Assembly: GCA_949295905.1 (NCBI GenBank)
Contig: CASFNA010000007.1
Coordinates: forward strand, 230,276-294,275
Direction of reading: 5' to 3'
DNA: 64,000 nt
Origin: an uncultured Prevotellaceae bacterium
GTDB taxonomy: Bacteria; Bacteroidota; Bacteroidia; Bacteroidales; Bacteroidaceae
A model generated the notes under the pieces. That model was given only the letters and a program-made list of their open reading frames with translations, was not told the DNA's origin and searched no databases. The position numbers and the translations under genes are program-made. Shown here in pieces: positions 38,804-45,450 of this stretch. Numbering within the stretch: position 1 is the first letter of the stretch; every line of letters begins with the position of its first letter.

Positions 38804-38840
38804 CCGCGAGTACAACTCTCGGATATTTTGCCTAAATTTG
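38804..38840 (+). promoter_or_regulatory. ilvA promoter with candidate operator
   Basis: The -7 box TAAATTTG (38833-38840) is 28 bp before the ATG. The -33 region is covered by CCGCGAGT-ACA-ACTCTCGG (38804-38822), an inverted repeat with one mismatch and no TTTG, suggesting a regulator-binding site. The remaining spacer to 38640 shows nothing further. Confidence 0.5.
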
Positions 38841-38868
38841 CATACAGAAATCTGATAAAACGAAAAAT

Positions 38869-40062
38869 ATGCTCAATTTAGACGACCTTTACAAAGCACG
38901 ATATGTGCTTAGTAAGATACTTAGGCGGACCGACCTTGTACACGCGCCTAAGCTTAACCCGGAAAGTGACATTTACCTGAAACCCGAGAACCTGCAAATC
39001 ACCGGCTCGTTCAAGGTGCGCGGCGCATACTACAAAATATCGCAGCTCAGCGACGAGGAAAAGGCGAAAGGCGTAATAGCCTGCTCCGCAGGAAACCACG
39101 CGCAGGGCGTGGCTCTCGGCGCGACAAGCAACGGCATAAAGTCGATAATATGCCTGCCTGAAGGCGCGCCCATCAGCAAGGTGGAAGCCACACGCCGCTT
39201 AGGGGCGGAGATTTGCCTGGTGCCGGGCGTGTATGACGACGCTTACAACCGTGCGCTCCAGCTGCGCGACGAGCACGGATACTCGTTCGTGCACCCGTTC
39301 AACGACGACAACGTAATAGCCGGACAGGGCACAATCGGCCTTGAACTGCTCGACCAGCTGCCCGACTTGGAGGCTGTCGTGGTGCCCATCGGCGGCGGCG
39401 GACTCATCAGCGGAGTGGCTTACGCCATCAAGTCGTTGAAGCCCGACGTCAAGGTGTACGGCGTCCAGGCCGCCGGTGCGCCAAGCATGTACCAGAGCAT
39501 ACGCGACCATCACCCCGAGACTCTTGCCAGCGTATCGACCGTTGCGGACGGTATAGCGGTGAAAACGCCGGGCGACCTGACATACGAAATCTGCTCGAAG
39601 TACGTCGACGAAATAGCTCTTGTAACCGAAGACGAGATTTGCGCCGCCATACTGCGCCTCATGGAGGAGGAGAAGATGATAGCCGAGGGTGCCGGAGCGG
39701 TGAGCGTTGCCGCGGCGATGTTCAACAAAGTGCCCATCAAGGGCAAGAAGACCGTCTGCCTTGTGAGCGGCGGCAACATCGACGTGAACATCCTGAACCG
39801 CGTCATCAATCGCGGTCTCGACAAGGACGGACGCATCTGCACACTCGCCATGGAGCTTGACGACAAGCCCGGACAGCTGCTCGAGGTAATCCAAGTGCTC
39901 GCCAAGCTCGGCGCAAACGTGCTTAGCGTGCATCACGAGCGCGGCATAGCCAGCCACAGTGTGAACTCCTGTGAGCTGCGCGTGCGCCTCGAAACGCGCA
40001 ACCACGAGCATGTGGACGCCATCAAGGAAGGCCTGCAAAAGAAAGGGTTTAAGCTGAAATGA
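38869..40062 (+). CDS. ilvA: Threonine ammonia-lyase (PLP) with C-terminal ACT domain
   Basis: A 397-residue enzyme converting threonine to 2-oxobutanoate and ammonia, the first step of isoleucine synthesis or threonine breakdown. PLP lysine K49 in GSFKVRGA, the glycine loop PIGGGGLISG (173-182), and CLVSGGNIDVN near 300. An ACT-like domain fills about 322-397 (MELDDKPGQLLEVIQVL), the short form rather than the double-ACT IlvA of E. coli. A half C-hairpin follows about 10 bp after the stop, then ridA 248 bp later on the same strand. Confidence 0.94.
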   Translation: MLNLDDLYKARYVLSKILRRTDLVHAPKLNPESDIYLKPENLQITGSFKVRGAYYKISQLSDEEKAKGVIACSAGNHAQGVALGATSNGIKSIICLPEGAPISKVEATRRLGAEICLVPGVYDDAYNRALQLRDEHGYSFVHPFNDDNVIAGQGTIGLELLDQLPDLEAVVVPIGGGGLISGVAYAIKSLKPDVKVYGVQAAGAPSMYQSIRDHHPETLASVSTVADGIAVKTPGDLTYEICSKYVDEIALVTEDEICAAILRLMEEEKMIAEGAGAVSVAAAMFNKVPIKGKKTVCLVSGGNIDVNILNRVINRGLDKDGRICTLAMELDDKPGQLLEVIQVLAKLGANVLSVHHERGIASHSVNSCELRVRLETRNHEHVDAIKEGLQKKGFKLK

Positions 40063-40071
40063 AAGTAAGAC

Positions 40072-40105
40072 AGCCCCTCCCCAACCCTCCCGAGGGAGGG
40101 AGAAA
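40072..40105. repeat. Half C-hairpin element
   Basis: CAGCCCCTCCCCAACCCTCC with the short CCCTCCCGAGGGAGGG palindrome, starting 8 bp after the ilvA stop. No right arm was found nearby. Confidence 0.7.
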
Positions 40106-40119
40106 TGATGCAGTAAGAA

Positions 40120-40285
40120 TAAAGAACCAAGAATGAACAGTAAAGAGCAGGGAAGTAAGAGTTAAGGAAACAAGCCCTGACGGATGTGTAAAAGCGGTTA
40201 TGCGGAACACATACAACCGTTTGAACGGACAACATCCGACGAGTCAATTCTCCTTACTCCTTTTACTCCTTACTCCTTTACTCCT
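40120..40285. repeat. R8-like separated arms between ilvA and ridA
   Basis: A purine-rich arm with about 8-bp period (AGTAAAGA, GCAGGGAA, GTAAGAGT) at about 40138-40170 and a pyrimidine-rich arm (TTACTCCT, TTTACTCC, TTACTCCT, TTACTCCT) at about 40250-40284. They are roughly complementary; weaker than the other R8 copies. No gene seen in this spacer. Confidence 0.55.
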
Positions 40286-40310
40286 GAAAACAACATATAA
40301 ACGAAAAGAA

Positions 40311-40685
40311 ATGAAAGCATTACATTCAGACAAGGCGCCTAAGGCTTTAGGCCCTTACAGCCAGGCAATAGTTGCCGGCGGATTTGTGTTCGCATCGGGA
40401 CAGGTGCCCATCGACCCTGCTACGGGCGAATTTGTAGAGGGCGGAATAAAGGAGCAGACACGCCAGTCGCTCACCAACGTGACCAACGTTCTTGCCGAGG
40501 CAGGCATCGACTTGTCGCATGTCGTTAAGACAACCGTCTTCCTTTCAGACATGGATAACTTCGCTGCGATGAACGAAGTGTACGCAACCTTCTTCAAAGA
40601 GCCGTTCCCCGCACGCTCCGCCGTTGCCGTAAAGACCCTCCCAAAGGGCGCACTGGTTGAGGTGGAAGTGATTGCAGAACTGTAA
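40311..40685 (+). CDS. ridA: RidA family 2-iminobutanoate/2-iminopropanoate deaminase
   Basis: A 124-residue YjgF/YER057c/UK114 protein. It hydrolyses the reactive enamine/imine intermediates released by PLP dehydratases such as the threonine ammonia-lyase encoded just upstream. Signature parts: APKALGPYSQAI near the N-terminus, the substrate-binding arginine in FPARSAVAV (about residue 101), and the terminal VEVEVIAEL. The ATG at 40311 follows an A-rich leader. The next feature, an R8 hairpin, begins right after the stop. Confidence 0.96.
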   Translation: MKALHSDKAPKALGPYSQAIVAGGFVFASGQVPIDPATGEFVEGGIKEQTRQSLTNVTNVLAEAGIDLSHVVKTTVFLSDMDNFAAMNEVYATFFKEPFPARSAVAVKTLPKGALVEVEVIAEL

Positions 40686-40790
40686 GAAGGTGAGAAAGTG
40701 AGAGGGTGGGAAGGTGAGAAAAAGCTTCGCATTGTTGTTTTCAATGTTTCTTTTCTCACCTTCTCACCCTCTCACTTTCTCACCTTCAAA
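40684..40790. repeat. R8 element in the ridA / regulator convergent junction
   Basis: G/A-rich arm (GGTGAGAAAGTGAGAGGGTG from 40689) and complementary C/T-rich arm (about 40755-40790) around a loop containing GCTTCGCATTGTTGTTTTCA. The right arm encodes the last residues and stop of the winged-helix regulator. Loop and arms match the copy at 45352-45450. Confidence 0.88.
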
Positions 40791-41059
40791 TATTCCTTGA
40801 TTGCCTCCACGTATTCCTCGAACGCCGCCATGCCCTCCTCTGTGAGGCGGCACGACGTGTTGGGGCGTTTCCCTACGAACGTCTTTGTTATCTCGATATA
40901 CCCCGCCTTGCTAAGTTTGTCGAGCTGGACGCTAAGGTTTCCTGCCGTCGCTCCAGTCTGCTGGCGCAGGTAGACGAAGTCGGCCTCGCCCACGCCGACC
41001 AAGAGCGACATCACCGCAAGGCGCAGTTCGCTGTGCAGAAGAGGGTTTAACGGTCTCAT
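40772..41059 (-). CDS. Small winged-helix transcription regulator
   Basis: A 95-residue DNA-binding protein of the winged-helix class used in Bacteroidetes (MarR/ArsR-like, transcriptional regulator HTH_27 type). The recognition region is about 35-58 (TGATAGNLSVQLDKLSKAGY), followed by the wing EITKTFVGKRPNTSCRLTEEG. No ligand domain. Its start overlaps the stop of the upstream membrane-protein gene by one base (TGATG), so the two are translationally coupled. It is the last gene of a four-gene cassette and probably regulates it. The last three codons and stop lie in an R8 repeat. Confidence 0.88.
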   Translation of the reverse strand: MRPLNPLLHSELRLAVMSLLVGVGEADFVYLRQQTGATAGNLSVQLDKLSKAGYIEITKTFVGKRPNTSCRLTEEGMAAFEEYVEAIKEYLKVRK

Positions 41060-41634
41060 CAGAATGTCTTTATTTCGTCCACATTGCCGCTAAGCGACAG
41101 ACCTATGTACACGCAATAGGCGAAGAAAATATACGAAAACAACGGGGCGGAAGTATATTTACCGCCGTCAGTAGCTATGGACAAGACGCCGGAAGCAAGT
41201 CCGTAGTAACCTGCAATGAGTATTGCTTTATGCCTGAAAACACCGCCAAGCATGAAAAGGGCACAGCTTCCGACAATCACCATGAGCGGTGTGACGAACA
41301 AATAGGTATGCCAATATCCCATGATTGGCACGAGAATACCGATAAAGGTGAACAGTCCCCATCCGTATTTCACGACACGTTTCGTAATAGTCATTTGATT
41401 GCGCCACATCTTGTGGTAAACGAACGGCACGCCGTAGCTCAATGCCGCCACCGCAATCCACAGCAATTGCCATTGCGGTTCACGCATTAACTGGGTGAAA
41501 GCGTATGTCGCCAGCCCCAATATTCCGTACAAAGTGATGAAGTTCAAGCGGCCTATTTCCGTCTTGCGGGCGCGCTCTATTGTCTTGGCTATCAGCTCAA
41601 GGCTTTCGTATTCATTAAGTTTCTTGTCCTCCAT
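41059..41634 (-). CDS. Membrane protein of regulator cassette (I)
   Basis: A 191-residue membrane protein with about five to six helices (from residue 30: NFITLYGILGLATYAF; about 55-72; 88-108; 112-132; 137-155; 163-182). The soluble N-terminus YESLELIAKTIERARKTEIG resembles the N-termini of the next two proteins (RSLEIIxxAIxxxRRDV), so all three are paralogues. I do not recognise a functional family. It overlaps the upstream gene by 20 nt. Confidence 0.8.
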   Translation of the reverse strand: MEDKKLNEYESLELIAKTIERARKTEIGRLNFITLYGILGLATYAFTQLMREPQWQLLWIAVAALSYGVPFVYHKMWRNQMTITKRVVKYGWGLFTFIGILVPIMGYWHTYLFVTPLMVIVGSCALFMLGGVFRHKAILIAGYYGLASGVLSIATDGGKYTSAPLFSYIFFAYCVYIGLSLSGNVDEIKTF

Positions 41635-42241
41635 GTTGCTTCCAAGTTTTGTATTTTATTACTATTCCAGGCACAACTAAGCAGAACAGGCCGACCATAG
41701 CCATGTCGAACGCCTGCCCGGGGCCGCTGTCCTGCAACGCCCATCCTGCCGCAATGAGCGACATTGCAGAGAAACCGTAGTTCTCGTTGACACCCATCAC
41801 CACCGTTGACACGGCCGAGGCGAGCGAGAAAAGCAACAGTACGGCAGGGTAGATTGGCACGTAAGGCCATCCCTGCGCCGCCTTGTTGGGCTGGCAACTG
41901 TAAATAGCTGCGAAAACGGTAATCATCGCGAAGAACATCCACGTCCACCTAATAACCTGCGCGGCGAACGTAGGAGCTTGCTCGCCGTCATACTTCCGCT
42001 TCAGGTTTATCAGGTAGTAAGCCCATCCTATGCCGCCCATCGCCACCCAAAGCAGGTTCCAGAGCGGGTCGCCCGTGGCTCTCCACGTCCACGAAACGGC
42101 AACGCCGGTAATGCAGATTAGCGCGCCCCACACTATCATCGGCGTCGCCGCGTCGGCCGTTACGTCGCGACGGCTGCGCCATATTGCGTCGCCTATTATT
42201 TCAAGGCTGCGCTCGGCTGAAAGTTTCTCTTCATCTTTCAT
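41615..42241 (-). CDS. Membrane protein of regulator cassette (II)
   Basis: A 208-residue membrane protein. The N-terminus KLSAERSLEIIGDAIWRSRR (residues 6-25) is shared with protein III. Helices at about 33-53, 60-78, 98-116, 128-150, about 158-175 and 180-198. Function unknown. The start lies 4 bp past the stop of protein III, the stop overlaps protein I. Confidence 0.8.
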   Translation of the reverse strand: MKDEEKLSAERSLEIIGDAIWRSRRDVTADAATPMIVWGALICITGVAVSWTWRATGDPLWNLLWVAMGGIGWAYYLINLKRKYDGEQAPTFAAQVIRWTWMFFAMITVFAAIYSCQPNKAAQGWPYVPIYPAVLLLFSLASAVSTVVMGVNENYGFSAMSLIAAGWALQDSGPGQAFDMAMVGLFCLVVPGIVIKYKTWKQHGGQET

Positions 42242-42245
42242 GGTT

Positions 42246-42905
42246 TCAATCCTTATTTCTTGTCTGACGGTTGAGCATTATTCCCGGTATTACGAGCAGC
42301 GTTATGGCCGACAAGGCGAGACACAACGCCTCGTAAGGGCCGGGATACATCAGGGTGAAATTCACCAGAATGATGTTGCCCCCGATGAAAACGCCATACG
42401 CCTTGTCCTTTAGCACGTATGCCGTTACGGCTGAAGCCGACATCAACAGCAGCATTATTGCAGCCGTTATGGGCAGCCGCGAGGCGTAGACCGACGCGTC
42501 GTAAGACAGCATTCCGAAGAAAGCGACGGCAACGGCGAGCATACCGAACACGAGCCATACCCACCGAATAAGCCGCCATATATACGAATCGGGATTGCCT
42601 CCTGCACGCTCCTTGCGCCTCATCACGGCATAAGCGAGCCAGCCTAAGGCGCACATGGCGAACCAAAGCACGTTCCACACGGGGTTGGCTGTAAGCATCC
42701 AGAGCGTGCAGACGAGGCCGCCCGTGACGCAGGTGAGCACTCCCCACATTATCATCGGTGTGCCTGCGTTGCGCATTACGTCGCGCTTGCCCTGCTCTAT
42801 GGCCTTGCTTATTATCTCAAGACTGCGCTCGGCAGTAAGTTTTTCGCTGCTTTCCATAGCCGTAATTGTGGTGTTTTCAACGGCAGTCCTTGTTGTTTCA
42901 TTCAT
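42246..42905 (-). CDS. Membrane protein of regulator cassette (III)
   Basis: A 219-residue membrane protein, first gene of the cassette. KLTAERSLEIISKAIEQGKR near residues 22-41, then helices at about 50-70, 76-93, 115-135, 145-165, 170-188 and 193-210. The open frame reaches 43040, but a good promoter at 43010-43041 excludes those codons. MNETTRTAV at 42905 is used here; MESSEKL at 42857 would match protein II better in length. Confidence 0.78.
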   Translation of the reverse strand: MNETTRTAVENTTITAMESSEKLTAERSLEIISKAIEQGKRDVMRNAGTPMIMWGVLTCVTGGLVCTLWMLTANPVWNVLWFAMCALGWLAYAVMRRKERAGGNPDSYIWRLIRWVWLVFGMLAVAVAFFGMLSYDASVYASRLPITAAIMLLLMSASAVTAYVLKDKAYGVFIGGNIILVNFTLMYPGPYEALCLALSAITLLVIPGIMLNRQTRNKD

Positions 42906-43009
42906 AATCTTACGGTTTTTCAAAGGTTTGTCACTCTGTTTCCTACTCTCGTCTCCACGCCATTCCCACTGCAGTTGGGCGCAGCATGGAGTTTTATCCG
43001 GATACAGTG

Positions 43010-43041
43010 CAAAGATAAACAGGTTTATAGTATAAACCAAA
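43010..43041 (-). promoter_or_regulatory. Promoter of the membrane-protein/regulator cassette
   Basis: -7 box TATCTTTG (complement 43010-43017), -33 box TTTG (complement 43038-43041), spacing 20 bp. Leader of about 100 nt with no evident regulatory fold. Confidence 0.75.
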
Positions 43042-43147
43042 TAAACGTGAATTAAAGTGCGTTTTGTTGTGATTTATTAACAAAAAGAACGACTTTTGAC
43101 ATGCGGATGAACATCAGTTGAATTTCAAGAGAAAAACAACGCCTTTC

Positions 43148-43232
43148 TAAAAGGCCGTCTTTTGGTCTGCGAAAGGTGGCCTTTTGCAAGGCGAAAGACG
43201 GCCTTTTGGGATGCGAAAGATGGTCTTTTGCC
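43148..43232. repeat. R22 array 11
   Basis: Units AAAAGGCCGTCTTTT, AAAGGTGGCCTTTT, AAAGACGGCCTTTT, AAAGATGGTCTTTT, spacers GGTCTGCG, GCAAGGCG, GGGATGCG. Between the cassette promoter and the rlpA stop, a tandem (minus) spacer; nothing else seen in 43050-43326. Confidence 0.87.
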
Positions 43233-43326
43233 AAACGGTATGTATGGAATAGGGGAACAAAAAAAGTCCAACACTGCTGCGTCGGACGGTAAACTGCTGG
43301 CAATTAAGGCGTTGCGCTGTTAAAGC

Positions 43327-43860
43327 TTACTTATGTTTATGCCTGCTGGCAGCTCTCTGGTCGCGCCTGTTCTGCGCCTTTATCTCATGCTGCGCCTTGT
43401 CTTCGTCATCGGTTTTCTTCCAGATTGGTGTTGAGAAGTCAGGCTTCCGGGTAATTTCAAAGTCAAGTTCGGGTATGTCGATTTCATCGCTCGGCTTGAA
43501 CGGAACGCCCAACGGCTGCGTATACTTCTCCACTCTTACCATGGCAACGCCCGCCCGGAGCATGTCAAGCTGCTTCGCCGCAGCATACGACAGGTCGATT
43601 ATGCGGCGCGTGCCACACCTGTCGGTCACCTTCACCACTACGCTCTTGCCGTTCTTTATGTTAGTAACCTTGAGCATAGTGCCCAGCGGATAGCGTTTGT
43701 GTGCGCACGTCAGGCTGTCGCGGTGGTATCGCGTGCCGTCACTCATGCGCCTTCCGTGCAGCCGGTCAGCATAATAACTGGCCATACCCTTCTCCTGTGC
43801 AGGAAGGAGGGTACAGCCAGTCAAACTTAAAAGAATTATGAAAATAACTTTTTGTATCAC
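43327..43860 (-). CDS. rlpA: RlpA-like double-psi beta-barrel protein
   Basis: A 177-residue secreted protein with a signal peptide that includes a possible lipobox (LSLTGC). The double-psi barrel (about residues 25-112) has GMASYYADRLHGRRMSDGTRY-type start, LTCAHKRYPLGTMLKVTN, and VKVTDRCGTRRIIDLSYAAA with the aspartate used by RlpA lytic transglycosylases. The C-terminal 60 residues are charged and lack a SPOR domain. It probably acts on peptidoglycan. It begins 14 bp after the gdhA stop, so it is likely co-transcribed with gdhA, an unexpected pairing. Confidence 0.88.
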   Translation of the reverse strand: MIQKVIFIILLSLTGCTLLPAQEKGMASYYADRLHGRRMSDGTRYHRDSLTCAHKRYPLGTMLKVTNIKNGKSVVVKVTDRCGTRRIIDLSYAAAKQLDMLRAGVAMVRVEKYTQPLGVPFKPSDEIDIPELDFEITRKPDFSTPIWKKTDDEDKAQHEIKAQNRRDQRAASRHKHK

Positions 43861-43874
43861 TCGATTCGTTCTCG

Positions 43875-45212
43875 TTATACTATGCCCTGAGCCATCATCG
43901 CGTTGGCAACCTTCATGAAGCCGGCGATGTTCGCGCCCTTGACGTAGTCCACGTAGTTTTCGTTCTCACGTCCGTACTTGACGCACTGCTCGTGGATGTT
44001 GTGCATGATTTGATGCAGTTTCTCGTCCACTTCGGCCTCGCTCCAGCTCAAGCGGATGGAGTTCTGGGTCATCTCAAGGCCTGACGTAGCTACACCGCCT
44101 GCGTTTACAGCCTTGCCGGGAGCGAAGAGCTGCTTTGCAGCCAAGAACTTCTGTACGGCTTCCTCGCTGCATCCCATGTTTGAAACCTCGGCTACGCATA
44201 TAGGCTTGTTGGCCAAAAGCATGTCGGCATCCTCACCGCTAACCTCGTTCTGGGTTGCACACGGCAATGCGATGTCGCACTTAACCTCCCACGGTTTGCG
44301 GCCGGGAACAAACTTAGAGCCCGGGAACTGGTCTGCATAAGGCTGGCAAACGTCGTTGCCGCTTGCACGAAGCTCAAGCATGTAGTCAATCTTTTCGCCG
44401 CTGATTCCTTCGGGGTCGTAGATGTAACCGTCAGGACCGGAGATAGTGATGACCTTAGCACCAAGCTGGGTTGCCTTCGTAGCTGCGCCCCATGCCACGT
44501 TGCCGAAGCCGCTGATTGCGACGGTCTTGCCCTTGATGTCATATCCGTGGGTCTGCAACATCTGGTTTACGAAGTAGAGAGCGCCGAAGCCCGTAGCCTC
44601 GGGACGTATCTTAGAGCCGCCCCACTCGAGGCCCTTGCCCGTGAGGACACCGCCAAACTGATGGGTGAGCTTCTTGTACATACCGAAGAGATAACCAATC
44701 TCGCGTGCGCCGACACCGATGTCTCCTGCCGGTACATCCTCGTCAGGACCGATATGGCGATAAAGCTCTGTCATGAAAGCCTGGCAGAAGCGCATAACCT
44801 CAGCATCACTGCGACCACGCAGAGAGAAGTCTGAACCGCCCTTGCCGCCGCCCATCGGCAGCGTGGTGAGCGCATTCTTGAATGTCTGCTCAAAGCCTAA
44901 GAACTTAAGGATAGACAGGTTAACGGATGGATGGAAGCGCAGACCGCCTTTGTACGGGCCGATGGCACTGTTGAACTGAACGCGGTAACCGATGTTGACA
45001 TGCACCTCGCCTTTGTCGTCAACCCATGGAACACGGAACGTAATCACGCGCTCCGGCTCTACGAGACGCTCTATAAGCTTAGCCTTCTCAAACTCGGGAT
45101 GCTGGTTGTAAACGTCCTTGATAGACAGCAACACTTCCCTTACGGCCTGCAGGTACTCAGACTCGCCCGGATGCTTTTGCTCCAGGGCTTGCATTATTTT
45201 TTCGACTTCCAT
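43875..45212 (-). CDS. gdhA: Glutamate dehydrogenase (hexameric)
   Basis: A 445-residue enzyme interconverting glutamate and 2-oxoglutarate plus ammonia. The substrate site is visible in IGPYKGGLRFHPSVN (84-98), FKNALTTLPMGGGKGGSDF (111-129) with catalytic K124, and PAGDIGVGAREIGYLFGMYK (about 161-180). The dinucleotide fold starts at AISGFGNVAWGAA (about 234-246). Length and sequence fit the small-hexamer class; coenzyme preference is not decided here. A strong promoter lies 45 bp upstream. Confidence 0.97.
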   Translation of the reverse strand: MEVEKIMQALEQKHPGESEYLQAVREVLLSIKDVYNQHPEFEKAKLIERLVEPERVITFRVPWVDDKGEVHVNIGYRVQFNSAIGPYKGGLRFHPSVNLSILKFLGFEQTFKNALTTLPMGGGKGGSDFSLRGRSDAEVMRFCQAFMTELYRHIGPDEDVPAGDIGVGAREIGYLFGMYKKLTHQFGGVLTGKGLEWGGSKIRPEATGFGALYFVNQMLQTHGYDIKGKTVAISGFGNVAWGAATKATQLGAKVITISGPDGYIYDPEGISGEKIDYMLELRASGNDVCQPYADQFPGSKFVPGRKPWEVKCDIALPCATQNEVSGEDADMLLANKPICVAEVSNMGCSEEAVQKFLAAKQLFAPGKAVNAGGVATSGLEMTQNSIRLSWSEAEVDEKLHQIMHNIHEQCVKYGRENENYVDYVKGANIAGFMKVANAMMAQGIV

Positions 45213-45256
45213 AGTATAAGTTTTAGTTAAACTAACATTGTGTCATAGTTCTTCTG

Positions 45257-45287
45257 CAAATATAGGGCTTTCAAATGAAGCGGCAAA
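45257..45287 (-). promoter_or_regulatory. gdhA promoter
   Basis: -7 box TATATTTG (complement 45257-45264) and -33 box TTTG (complement 45284-45287), spacing 19 bp; leader about 40 nt. Confidence 0.8.
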
Positions 45288-45351
45288 AGAAAATGAAGAA
45301 TATTTGCCTGACGGCTCTTACTTTTTGTACTTTTTCACAATAGAACAAGAA

Positions 45352-45450
45352 AAGGTGAGAAAGTGAGAGGGTGAGAAGGTGAAAAAATGCTTCGCATTAT
45401 TATTTGCAAGTTTCTTTTCTCACCTTCTCACCCTCTCACTTTCTCACCTT
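45352..45450. repeat. R8 element between metY and gdhA
   Basis: Arms AGGTGAGAAAGTGAGAGGGT (from 45354) and the C/T-rich complement ending at 45450, next to the metY stop. The loop TGCTTCGCATTATTATTTGC is close to the loop of the copy at 40684-40790. Confidence 0.9.

Noticed and set aside
43875-45212. Terminator between gdhA and rlpA
   Set aside because: Only 14 bp separate the genes and no stem is visible.
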